A program made the position numbers and the translations under genes. Shown one piece after another: positions 35,401 to 42,545 of a stretch of DNA of 64,000 nucleotides (position 1 is the first letter of the stretch; every line of letters begins with the position of its first letter). The stretch comes from Roseivirga sp. BDSF3-8. Its GTDB lineage: Bacteria; Bacteroidota; Bacteroidia; Cytophagales; Cyclobacteriaceae. Under the pieces are notes generated by a model. That model was not told the origin of the DNA. It saw nothing but the letters and a program-made list of their open reading frames with translations, and made no database searches. The stretch lies in NCBI RefSeq assembly GCF_041449215.1, contig NZ_JBGNFV010000002.1, positions 1-64,000 on the forward strand, read 5' to 3'.

Positions 35401-38131
35401 CGCCACCTGGTACTTCATTACCTCTGACATATACGGTGCCTCCGTTTTGAATATATGAGGCTCTGCCTGACCCGCTGCTTGCTGCACGGCACTGAGCTAC
35501 ATCTACAGTTCCACCTTCTACTATAAACTCTCCGTTTTCCTCAGACCAGAAGATAAGACCGGCTGAGTTACGTGTACCTAAGAATCCATCAGTGATACGG
35601 ACACGGCCATAGATTGAAAGAGCCTGGTTGCTTCCATTTGTCCTTACTGAGGAGCCTGCTCCGTCAGGTACCTGTGTATTGCCACTGGTGGCATTATCAT
35701 AGGCAGTAGAATATACCTCTACGCCTGTCCCGGCAATCCATAGGGCTCCTTTGCTGCCAATGGCATAGTCTCCATTACCCCCACGGTCTCCACCCTCACT
35801 TAGAGTGGGTATAAATACATTTCCACTAAGCTTCAATGTGCCATAGCGAATCCAGAGTGCTTTACGTACTTCTGGGTCTGCAGAAGTAAAAGGGGAGTTA
35901 CTACGTCTACCTATGCTGTTGGGACCATATAGCGCAAAATTAGCTTTATCGGCCGCGAAGATATCCAGTTCATATGTTTTATCACTCCCTTTCTCAACTA
36001 CGAGGTTATAAAAATCTGTCGTATTGTTAAGGGTGACTGTGTTGTTTTGTGCACCCTGAAAGCGTACCGTAGCAGCTCCGTTACTGGCAAATTCATTATA
36101 TACCGGGGCGTTGAGATTAGTGAATCTGACCTGCCCGTTATTTATAAAATCACCCGTGATGATAATCTGGTGGAAGATAGCGTGGTACTCACCGGTGGCA
36201 GGCATATTATTACCCGAAATGGAATAGCTACCTGTGGTATTGCCTGTGCCTACCCGGATCTGTCCTGCATTACGAACTTCCACATCAGTGAAATTCAAGG
36301 TGCGAATCTGGGTAGATGTCGCATCCCCAATCATGAGGGTACCATTGGTGACGGTGAGCTTTCCGGTAAGGCTCAGGTCAGCAGTAATATTGACTACATT
36401 GGCACTGTTATACAGGTTAATAATTACATTATGCAGATTGCGGCTGGTACTAAGATCATAATGCCCCGGGGAGCCTTCCGGCGCCCCGCCTGTATACTCA
36501 ACGGTACCGCGTGCGGCAAAATCGCTTATGTTGCCTGAGGGGATGTTGTCGGAGGAAATTCTAATACGACCTGCTCCTTCTATGCTGCCAAAGTTATGAC
36601 CTGTGGTGGTGCCGAGGTCTACTATGCCTCCTTGTTCGATTTCCACTCTGAGGTGGGTTTTATTATTGTTTGGTATGGTCATCGTACGACCGTTGAGTAC
36701 CACTACGTTGTCGGTAATACCCGGCGTCAGATTATCCGGATTGACCAGGAGGGATCCGTCAGGGTCGAAAGTCCAGTTATCCGGATTATTCCAGCTGCCT
36801 GTCTGGTATGAATAAAGTGTGGTACCCGGGGCGCCTTCAATGGGACTTTCCGCTTCATCCAGGGTACCTATGGTATAGTATCCATTTTGAAGCTGTGCAT
36901 TGCTAAGGTCAAAGTATAGCTGGTCGCCGTTTTGAATGCCCTTACCTGCTGTAGTCACCTGGCTGTACGGACCATTTTGATTACTGCGATACAATAATAC
37001 ATAGTTGGCTATTTCCTGGGGATATTCACCAGCCGGGAAGCCTTCCCTGAAATCAAAAGCCAGGCGGGCGTCTATGGAGCCACCGGCAGGCAGTGTTTTT
37101 TCTAGGTACCACTGTCTGCTCCAGCCTGCCTCTGCGCCACTGGATTTTATATTGCCGCTTGCTGAGCGGGCATTTGGGGTATTATCATGGGCAATGAGTA
37201 GGTATTCTCCATCAATATCAAGGGATCCGTTTCTTTCACTTATATAAAAGCCGGTACTGCCAGCCAGTGTATGGCTACCATCTGCTTCTTTTCCTATACC
37301 GGCCAGGTCAAATGTATAATTGCCGTTATTTCCTGTAAACCGGTCATTAGAGATACTGATGTCGTATTTAGCACTAAGGTAATTATCAACTATGGTACGG
37401 CGTGCCTGGTTAAGGTGGTCTCCATAGATAATCATCTCGGCTACATCCACATCATAGTAAGAGGTAAATGCCCGGGCAATGGCTGCCCCGCTATAAGATA
37501 CAAGTTGCTCCCCGTTGTTACGGCCTCCAAGCTCGGTACCGTTCTGATAGATTTTACGCTGAAAGGTAGCCAGGGAAGAACCCAGATCATGCATGAATAT
37601 ACCGAAGGTACCTTCGGCTGTACCACCGCTACCACTTATCATAGGATCATTGAAGTCGTTGCCGTAGTGGTGGGACATAAAGTTGGTGCCATTCCATCCT
37701 GCGTGCAGGTTTTGGTTAGTGCCTGCACCAGTGCCCCCTATCCATAGCTTACGCCCGCCGGTACTGCGCCTGGCAGCTACGATAAATAAGGTGTAGTCTG
37801 TATTGACTATTACACTACCATCAATCGGCATAAAGTCAGCGTCGCCTGTATTATCGAAGCGAATAACCGGATGACCGTTTAATGAATTAGTAAGGAATTG
37901 GGGTCGTCGTACAGATGCCGGCTGACTGGCATCATTCCCATTGCCAGACCGGTCTGTCCAGGTCTGAACGGCATCACCATTGGTCAGTTCTAACCATTCT
38001 GCATCAAGCCAAATACTGTTTGCAGGCTGGCTTCCGGTGCCTTGTGCATTACCTACCCCACCAGGCCCGGTTTGGGCATACAGGCAGGCAGGGAGGAGGC
38101 TTACTAAAAGTAGTGTTATGATCCGAATCAT
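29480..38131 (-). CDS. Giant T9SS-secreted surface protein with LamG-like N-terminus
   Basis: This 2883-residue protein has a signal peptide (MIRIITLLLVSLLPACLYAQ) and a LamG/concanavalin-like domain (residues about 40-255, with VQTWTDRSGNGNDAS and HPVIRFDNTGDADF). A segment common in Bacteroidota surface proteins follows (YTFDLAGIGKEADGSH). The long middle part consists of repeated beta-strand-rich units with motifs like TVTNGTLMIGD and GTLTLV. Near residue 2710 a segment with PVNLVSFTGQVKDRSAVLRW leads into a fibronectin-like region. The last ~80 residues are a type A T9SS sorting domain (VVYPNPGNG, GVYVFTVRQSGKLYTQKVVI). It should be exported across the outer membrane and attached or released at the cell surface, probably for adhesion or gliding. 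No catalytic motif is visible. Confidence 0.88.
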   Translation of the reverse strand: MIRIITLLLVSLLPACLYAQTGPGGVGNAQGTGSQPANSIWLDAEWLELTNGDAVQTWTDRSGNGNDASQPASVRRPQFLTNSLNGHPVIRFDNTGDADFMPIDGSVIVNTDYTLFIVAARRSTGGRKLWIGGTGAGTNQNLHAGWNGTNFMSHHYGNDFNDPMISGSGGTAEGTFGIFMHDLGSSLATFQRKIYQNGTELGGRNNGEQLVSYSGAAIARAFTSYYDVDVAEMIIYGDHLNQARRTIVDNYLSAKYDISISNDRFTGNNGNYTFDLAGIGKEADGSHTLAGSTGFYISERNGSLDIDGEYLLIAHDNTPNARSASGNIKSSGAEAGWSRQWYLEKTLPAGGSIDARLAFDFREGFPAGEYPQEIANYVLLYRSNQNGPYSQVTTAGKGIQNGDQLYFDLSNAQLQNGYYTIGTLDEAESPIEGAPGTTLYSYQTGSWNNPDNWTFDPDGSLLVNPDNLTPGITDNVVVLNGRTMTIPNNNKTHLRVEIEQGGIVDLGTTTGHNFGSIEGAGRIRISSDNIPSGNISDFAARGTVEYTGGAPEGSPGHYDLSTSRNLHNVIINLYNSANVVNITADLSLTGKLTVTNGTLMIGDATSTQIRTLNFTDVEVRNAGQIRVGTGNTTGSYSISGNNMPATGEYHAIFHQIIITGDFINNGQVRFTNLNAPVYNEFASNGAATVRFQGAQNNTVTLNNTTDFYNLVVEKGSDKTYELDIFAADKANFALYGPNSIGRRSNSPFTSADPEVRKALWIRYGTLKLSGNVFIPTLSEGGDRGGNGDYAIGSKGALWIAGTGVEVYSTAYDNATSGNTQVPDGAGSSVRTNGSNQALSIYGRVRITDGFLGTRNSAGLIFWSEENGEFIVEGGTVDVAQCRAASSGSGRASYIQNGGTVYVRGNEVPGGGETSGTYGLFNIETADAVFTMSGGTLYIEDNTGNDPGGIEILSGSGSYNVTGGKVVVNIRGNTTCEISSTANFYNFELTRRNTSNTARVELQGDLVVTNNFSLASNTEFRTMNYALTVGGDFTIAPGATYANGTSELTLNGNTAQNLSIDGTLADDLHILNLSGEGYSLSGSGASLTVNNELNLYSGVLDIDTHTLTSQGNILNNDTITATTGRIIVTGGTDHTIAGDGTGVFPDFELNEISNLTTLTASQKVSGTLYLTSGILDLGVFGLTADNLASDNPSDYGPGTMIRTSGAGSDLGLLRLIPGDGTYYYPLGTNSGGVDRFTPARINLSDVSDEGYVRVSLGDVELPTLAQPQGDALTYFWRVVPSGFSTVPTASYTVYASDEDDIDSGATPSGVTSGWVPGFVLNASPFSRTSETAADISGLTFSLNNSGSGYPLQAVNITAGESFKFTGSPAIYYSRRADNNGSFVFNDWNDAATWSTDPVLKHMGAPASDYPGPGDVAVIGYGNINQPSATGDASAHRIDVNGSVEVSALIFNSKPGAEADRLDLSRLRFDRNESGKLGLVSGVGDITLLMRTNDAPDLEGDFGDFVNEGRSMFAYNLQNNGVAVIPPDIKRYPQIRLNGTNNFNSTIKWQNDFTARLIVVQLDASLEVEGTMTVTDTLRLGNNGKGRLRFPSATAATYDIGLLQLDSYDNDDNNVLNIDNGNNGLLHKLIIRKGIELTDGSIDLFTNNTTGDNVLVDFRGNGRLELNNSSGSTPEFYRMHVGLENGLSDTLVFNSNFTLNALADQAEKPLSIENGLVIFNHPDLDIDLNAGGSDFTIPIDGGLTLSQGTARLTADGYGLELNGFLRVENTGQLLLDGGAGTDTYLEYSNTGTATLQVAGGTLVIGSQLRRFTEIVSGILSYEQTGGAVMVGKNAAPENNRGVFEIINTASDFTLSGGTLTLVRSQDNAQVAALYLDPGSYNLSNSAEIIIGNNDTPVAQSFGVYSNIPLQNLSINSFNSPGAYTYLVPLVIENDLNILPGATYDARGLSLTIGGDMNNSGLFIPDNNTTYFNGNIQAINGDTDFYNLWLTPNTSMSLTSGSTALSVAGDLTVAQGAFYDNNNVVAVLGNVSINGAHISGGTGGLLLNGDSKQSLSGTGTYGRTVIDNLNKIQASNSLTFNNQLIFRNGSFDIRDKQLTLTSSASLGVEGDGFSTDKMIITNGSQSDLGIVYPIKTGAGSYSIPLGISFPQQKYLPVELSVSGNTTAGTLRVVQVNNSHPTSLDPNNMLQFYWDVEATGMNDLQGILTFNYIQEDVLLSGSNSEAQYIPARLVDTDWFKFPASFVDEAGNQVIFSLTGNDLGGEYTAGTNSAIPDNIKIFTYRPGTNGNWNNQNNWSDDGGFTYGASASVPADGPSGAIVVIPANSSVQANGNLRLAHETRIEGKLIVGNSYGHSLGKVTGTGTLSIGGNQRATLPAGDYSQFFSCSGGGLEYTGDLDITVAPEANSIRRLIISGNGTKTLPYYGNMEICEELRVESGVLDNSTNDNYLRLKGDLNILPGASVNFGSNSSRIYFDGTGDQYITGDLTGPNAMNTVYINKASGEVILNDNLEVDNIVSFQNGKMRTSSGAMLIMNSLSNRNMAGNANSFVNGPMGFRVVSGTSRVNLPVGKDNRYAMTMLNSVFGYSGNALWTVEYFNNSPEEDGLSETVKTGDELVHVSGKEYWRIEGPTPGFATIRLFWDEAYSEVSPLETEQGMLRIAEYTPEGWVSRGGNVRSDFNHVTATDRSSFSVKYFTFGSVGFENPLPVNLVSFTGQVKDRSAVLRWTTATEKNNDYFEVQHSADGTDFTTIGIVDGQGDSNELINYSFIDHQPVLSNNYYRLKQVDFDGMFEYSKVIILTLQPKPGQLVVYPNPGNGSKITYRFDSFIELESASLIISDMYGRPVYSNSISPNEPILLSNEINLTPGVYVFTVRQSGKLYTQKVVIK

Positions 38132-38619
38132 AGTAATCGCTTAGTTTCAATAGGTTGAAGGTAGGCAGTAACGCTCTATTAGGGAAAGGGGGCACCCCGG
38201 GGCGGGGGCGAGGGCGGGTATGAAAAAGTAGATTTTTGTTAAACTATACCCATCGTTTATCGAAATGGAATAATACTATGGCAGTCGCCTTAAAGTAAAA
38301 TTATGCAGTAAGCAAAATCTGTGATGAAACTGGTGGACAGAAACAGATAAACGACATATGTAATTTTGTATAAGAAAATAAAGGAGGGAGAGGCGAATTT
38401 CAGACGAGAAAGAATAGGAAGAAGTGAAATGATTAAATAAGGCTATCAATAGGATAGCCCTATGAGTGGCAATGGAGGTTACTACTTTGTAGTTACGCCC
38501 GGACAATCTGATCAGAATGCCGTGCCACATGAACCAATATGCGTGGTTATTACGCGAAAGAAAGCATTTTGTTAAATTATGAAAGAAGGGTTGAAATAAT
38601 TTTAATACACAAGGAGCTT

Positions 38620-38760
38620 GGATAATAGAATTGTTGAGTAACAGAGGAATTGAGTTGTGAGTGTTGAATGAGAGAAGGAGTGAATTGATGAGTAATTGAA
38701 TAATAGCGTTTTGAGTGGTGAGTTTTTAGTTATGAGTTGGATAGGGAGACGGGGTGCTGA
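38620..38760 (+). repeat. Degenerate relative of the GAGTTTTGAGT repeat family
   Basis: Words such as TTGAGTTGTGAGTGTTGAAT, GTTTTGAGTGGTGAGTTTTT and AGTTATGAGTTGG match, in reverse orientation, the right arms of the 101-bp repeats at 60195-60478. No four-helix-bundle gene accompanies it here. Confidence 0.5.
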
Positions 38761-38839
38761 CCGAGTGGTTAGTGCTTCTTTGAATGGATGAATTTTGATT
38801 GAGTGAATGATGGAATAATAGAGTTAAAGAGTAATCGTA

Positions 38840-38920
38840 AGATGGGGGAGTGCCTCTTCCTGTATGCTGAGTACGTGTGTCAGTATATTATCGATTGATC
38901 GTGACTCGTGGCAGAAATAC
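38840..38920 (+). repeat. GATC-palindrome repeat, copy 4
   Basis: It is the most divergent copy: GTGCCTCTTCCTGTATGCTG, TATCGATTGATCGTGACTCG and GGCAGAAATACTG. As with copies 2 and 3, a GAATTTTGA word and a TGGAATAATAGAGT stretch stand nearby. Confidence 0.55.
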
Positions 38921-39071
38921 TGTAAAGAAGAACTGATTAAGTTTGGGGCTTTACTTTCTTAAAAAAAACCTGTGAAGTAGTCAAAAAAATTTCATCTAAA
39001 GGCAACAACCGGGCGTAATGAACGTATATAAAGAAAATGAGTAATCATTTTTCATGTTTATTTAGGTTCAG

Positions 39072-39101
39072 GGTGTCAGACAGCGTCTGGCACCTTTTTT
39101 T
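39072..39101. terminator. Strong hairpin terminator
   Basis: GGTGTCAGAC pairs with GTCTGGCACC around AGC and is followed by seven T. On the plus strand no gene precedes it closely; on the minus strand it lies downstream of the small genes at 39182-39595 but has no T run in that direction. It may end a plus-strand transcript from the repeat region. Confidence 0.7.
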
Positions 39102-39181
39102 GTGTCCTGTGGCTTAAGGATGTCTTGTCATAAGGGAAATGAGCTGGTGGCAGGTGGTAATCCCCGAACGTACGCTTATGG

Positions 39182-39358
39182 CTAAGAGTCAGTGGCAGGG
39201 GCTGCCTGTTCTGTATTATCCTGCTCGGGCTGTTGGAACAGGCTTACCTTTTTTAGCAAGTAATAACCAAGAAGGATGATGAGCAGCATGCCCAGGCCCA
39301 CTGTTACCAGTGATCCCCTGATGCCTGATTTTCTGCGTTCTCCTGGTCTCTTTCTCAC
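39182..39358 (-). CDS. 58-residue single-helix membrane protein
   Basis: The GTG at 39358 directly follows the TAA stop of the gene before (TAAGTG), so translation is probably coupled. The product has a basic start (RKRPGERRKSG), one hydrophobic helix (SLVTVGLGMLLIILLGYYLL) and an acidic, Gln-rich tail (QQPEQDNTEQAAPATDS). The charge pattern suggests the tail faces the periplasm. Unknown function; the coupling suggests it is a partner of the 78-residue membrane protein. Confidence 0.55.
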   Translation of the reverse strand: MRKRPGERRKSGIRGSLVTVGLGMLLIILLGYYLLKKVSLFQQPEQDNTEQAAPATDS

Positions 39359-39595
39359 TTAATTAGGCTCTTTGTTTGCGGGGAAATCTTTCGGCGAATC
39401 AAAAAGTTGCCGGTTTTTTTCCTCCATCTTAGTGGCAATATTCAGGTTTGCCTTTACACTTTTACGTACGTATGCAAATACGCCTGCCAGCACAAAGGTA
39501 GCCAATAAGCAGAAAAAGATGTGCAGATAATAGTCGGATATATAGCTAAAGTCCGTATTTAGTGCGAAAGCAAAAATAGTTGACTTGACCTCCAT
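39359..39595 (-). CDS. Small single-helix membrane protein
   Basis: From the ATG at 39595 (MEVKSTIFAF) the protein has 78 residues with one strong hydrophobic segment (about residues 22-42, YLHIFFCLLATFVLAGVF) and a charged tail. The frame is open to a TTG at 39631, which would add 12 residues. The small GTG-started gene follows without a gap. I do not recognise the family. Upstream to 39984 nothing gene-like is seen on this strand. Confidence 0.6.
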   Translation of the reverse strand: MEVKSTIFAFALNTDFSYISDYYLHIFFCLLATFVLAGVFAYVRKSVKANLNIATKMEEKNRQLFDSPKDFPANKEPN

Positions 39596-39984
39596 ATGTT
39601 GGGCTGTATGTGTTTGAAAGTACCTTATCAATTCTCATTCCAGCCAGTTGAAGGTATGAATATAGCTTCTTTTTTTTAAAGAATTTATCTAAATAGTTAA
39701 AAAAGAAGGAAGTCATTGGAACTAAGCTATATAGCCCATTTTATCTTATATATTTTACATAAGTGGCGGATTGGGATGTTCAGGCCAGTATGATTGGTTT
39801 AGTATAGAGATCAGGTCTTTTCCAGCAGGTAAGTGAAGTCATAGTCCCAGTAGTAGCCGAGCCATTGACTTTTTTTCAGGTTTCCGTGCTATACTCCATA
39901 CAGCCACTGTATAATGGTATTTTTGATCAATGCTGCAGGTATAAAGGCCTGATTATGAGTTTTTTTGATGAAGTACTGATGGGG

Positions 39985-40395
39985 TCAGGCAGGGAAAATA
40001 TTTCTGCCTATTGTGTATATCGTGATAATGACGAGGATGATGAGGATGGCTTTTTGGCCAAATAGGATATTTCGCCAGCGGAGTACCCGGGGGCCAGGCT
40101 TGGAGAGCATGTCATAGGCCATGCCAAGAAGTATATAAGGAAGGAAGATGACCAGCAGGGCATTCATACGAAATGCTGAGGCCACATCAAGATTAAGGAG
40201 GTGATGGACGGCTCGCTGTGAGCCGCAACCGGGACATTGCAGTCCGGTATACTTATTAAAAGGACAACGGGGGAAAATACCGGCTACCTCGGGGTTGAAT
40301 GTTTTATATACCACACCCAATCCGATAAGTACCACAAGCACTATCCCCCATTTTAAGATCTTAGAACTGTCCACTGTCAAGCATAGCTCCGCCAA
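39985..40395 (-). CDS. DUF2752 membrane protein
   Basis: The 136-residue protein carries the DUF2752 signature CPF-x(5)-GLQCPGCGSQRAVHHLLNLD-like block with FRMNAL, followed by two more hydrophobic segments. The conserved Cys and the GCG motif may bind a metal or heme; the role is not established. Its start codon lies inside the end of the CD225-like gene (35-base overlap); a GTG at about 40374 would shorten this. The pair should be co-expressed. Confidence 0.8.
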   Translation of the reverse strand: MAELCLTVDSSKILKWGIVLVVLIGLGVVYKTFNPEVAGIFPRCPFNKYTGLQCPGCGSQRAVHHLLNLDVASAFRMNALLVIFLPYILLGMAYDMLSKPGPRVLRWRNILFGQKAILIILVIITIYTIGRNIFPA

Positions 40396-40636
40396 TACCC
40401 AGTGCCATCATAAGGATGTAGATTACCACACCGGCAATACCGATGATAGCTCCGATCTTGGTCCACTTGCCGGCTTCCTTAGAAGCATGCATAGCCCCCT
40501 GAATGTCACCACTATGAAAGCGTCCTTCTACTTTAGATGCATTGATAATTCCTACAATGCCAAGAGGAAGACAGCAAAATATGGTAACGAGGATAGACTC
40601 TACCAGCCAGGTCTTAGGTGGTTTTTGATCGTTCAT
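40361..40636 (-). CDS. CD225/dispanin-like membrane protein
   Basis: From the ATG at 40636 the 91-residue product has WLVESILVTIFCCLPLGIVG, then KVEGRFHSGDIQGAMHASK, then a second hydrophobic helix (IGAIIGIAGVVIYILMMALG). This is the dispanin/CD225 arrangement: a re-entrant Cys-containing helix, a basic loop and a membrane helix. In eukaryotes the family alters membrane curvature and fusion; in bacteria its role is unknown. It precedes and overlaps the DUF2752 gene. Confidence 0.8.
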   Translation of the reverse strand: MNDQKPPKTWLVESILVTIFCCLPLGIVGIINASKVEGRFHSGDIQGAMHASKEAGKWTKIGAIIGIAGVVIYILMMALGIGGAMLDSGQF

Positions 40637-40910
40637 TTGGTTCTGAATAAGAGTGAATGAATAAATTTGGAAGCCAATTAAAGAAAAGTCTAAAAATAAT
40701 CCTAAAGCTTTCTTTATCAGTAAAGTACGTCCATAGTTATCCACATCGCTTTTCGGATGTTGTTGTTAGTCAATTAGTTGTTGATTTTTACAGGCATTAC
40801 TTGCCGGCAATACATGCGATACTTCGCTTTTTCTAACTCCACAGGCAGTATCAAACATCCTGCTACCGTATTGGTAGTAATGGGAGTGCCTGACTAAATA
40901 AACCCACTAT

Positions 40911-42530
40911 ATGTCCGAATTTCTTATTCAGAACTGCCAGTTATACAGACCATTTTACCCTACAAATAATAAACACTTCCAGGTGAGGGTAAAAGACCAC
41001 AAGATTGTGGCGGTGGAGGAGAGTGGCTACCGCACGGGTAAAGTGAAATCATTCGATGCGCAGAACCGTACCCTGGTCCCCAGTTATAAAGACTCTCATA
41101 TCCATCTGCTCCGCTTTTCGCTGATGAAAAGGGAGCGCGACCTGCGGCATGTGAATACCTGGAAGCATCTGCAGGAGGAATTGTGTGACGATAAGGAGAA
41201 ATCTTCGCTTTCGCATAATGGGTGGATCGTGGGGCGGGGCCTTACGGATGATCAGTTCCTGGACCGGCAGGCTAATCTACGGGCAAGTGACCTGGATTCG
41301 CTGCCGATAGATATGCCCATCTTTTTGCTGCATCAGGACGGGCATGAATGCCTGCTGAACAGTATAGCCATTAAAGAGGTGCAAAAAAATAAAGACCTGG
41401 AAAAGGAACATGACGCCTTTATAGAAAAGGATGAGGAAGGGAACTGGACTGGCCGCTTTATGGACACGGCTGTGCATTTCATCAAAATGAACTTCCGGAA
41501 TAAAACATGCGCAGACGCTAAGACGGCCCTGAAGGATGTATTTCCCTACCTCGCAGAGTACGGCATCACCCATGTTGATTCTGACGATCTGAACTATGTG
41601 GGGAGTTATGATAAGGTGTGGCAGGCCTATACGGAACTGGACCAGGAGGTGGGATTACCCTTTGGTGCCTACCTGCATCACTATGTGTACTGGAAGAAGG
41701 ACATGGAAAACTTCCTGAAAAATAATAAGCACCGGACCGGTCAGGGTGAGGGCAATGTGCGTGTGGGGGCTTTTAAGATCTTTGTGGATGGCACCTACCG
41801 GCTGCACACTGCCGCACTTAGCCTGCCATATGAGGATGTGGGAGGCTGCGGCAACCTGATCTACGATGAGAAGGAGTTGACAGAGATGCTGAAACTGGCC
41901 GAGGAAAACCGTATGCAGGTGGCCATGCACTGCATAGGGGACCGGGCCGTGGAAGCGGCGGCCATTGCCATTATCAATGCAAATGGCAGGCAGTGTAACC
42001 CGATGAGGCACCGCATCATCCATATGCAAACCACCCGGACAGACCTGATGAAGACACTGGCCCGCTATAAGATTCCGGTGGAGACACAGCCGGGTTTTCT
42101 GCAGGATGACTGGTCTTCCTATAGTAAATGGGTGGGTAAAGAACGTGAGCCGATGGTAGGTGTAGGGCAGAGTCTGATAGATAATGAGGTGGTCTTTACC
42201 AGTAGCTCAGATGCCCCTATAGGCCCACTGAACCCGGCAGAGCATATTTATTCTGCAGTAAACCGTACGGATAATAACGGCCAGCCTGCCGGTGGGTGGC
42301 AGCCCCGGGAGAAGATGTCGGTACACCACGCCTTTGACAGCTACTGCGGCACACCGACTTACCTGAACCATTCGGATAAATATACCGGCTGCCTGCTGCC
42401 GGGCTATAATGCGGACATGATGCTACTTGAGAAGCACCCGATGGAGGTAGACCCCATGGAGCTTAATAAGATCAAGGTAGAGGCACTCTGGTACCGTGGG
42501 CGGCAGGTATTTGACCGGTATGGTAACTAG
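40911..42530 (+). CDS. Amidohydrolase (YtcJ-like metal-dependent hydrolase)
   Basis: This 539-residue protein has the amidohydrolase-3 layout: an N-terminal beta-sandwich strand set (IQNCQLYRPF), the metal motif DSHIHLL (about residues 62-68), a conserved VDGT-x-R loop, HCIGDRAV (about 345) and SSSDAPIGPLNP (about 440). It should be a cytoplasmic TIM-barrel hydrolase of amide or cyclic C-N bonds; its substrate is unknown. It has no signal peptide and no operon partners, being convergent with the histidine kinase gene. Confidence 0.85.
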   Translation: MSEFLIQNCQLYRPFYPTNNKHFQVRVKDHKIVAVEESGYRTGKVKSFDAQNRTLVPSYKDSHIHLLRFSLMKRERDLRHVNTWKHLQEELCDDKEKSSLSHNGWIVGRGLTDDQFLDRQANLRASDLDSLPIDMPIFLLHQDGHECLLNSIAIKEVQKNKDLEKEHDAFIEKDEEGNWTGRFMDTAVHFIKMNFRNKTCADAKTALKDVFPYLAEYGITHVDSDDLNYVGSYDKVWQAYTELDQEVGLPFGAYLHHYVYWKKDMENFLKNNKHRTGQGEGNVRVGAFKIFVDGTYRLHTAALSLPYEDVGGCGNLIYDEKELTEMLKLAEENRMQVAMHCIGDRAVEAAAIAIINANGRQCNPMRHRIIHMQTTRTDLMKTLARYKIPVETQPGFLQDDWSSYSKWVGKEREPMVGVGQSLIDNEVVFTSSSDAPIGPLNPAEHIYSAVNRTDNNGQPAGGWQPREKMSVHHAFDSYCGTPTYLNHSDKYTGCLLPGYNADMMLLEKHPMEVDPMELNKIKVEALWYRGRQVFDRYGN

Positions 42531-42545
42531 GCCGTGCTGCCCAAA

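Larger units (their letters stand above)
38132..39071. other. Long intergenic region with decayed repeats
   Basis: No gene is supported in these 940 bases. The first part should hold the promoter of the T9SS gene. From about 38620 the sequence becomes a low-complexity mixture of GAGTTGTGAGTGTTGAAT-like and TTTTGAGTGGTGAGTTTTTA-like words, similar to the 101-bp repeats at 60195. A fourth GATC-palindrome unit follows at about 38840. Confidence 0.6.

Noticed and set aside
38276-38530. Minus-strand frame of 84 residues
   Set aside because: It lies in the low-complexity intergenic region with no recognisable start context or domain.
39865-40065. Plus-strand frame of 66 residues
   Set aside because: It overlaps the end of the DUF2752 gene on the other strand and looks like a chance frame.
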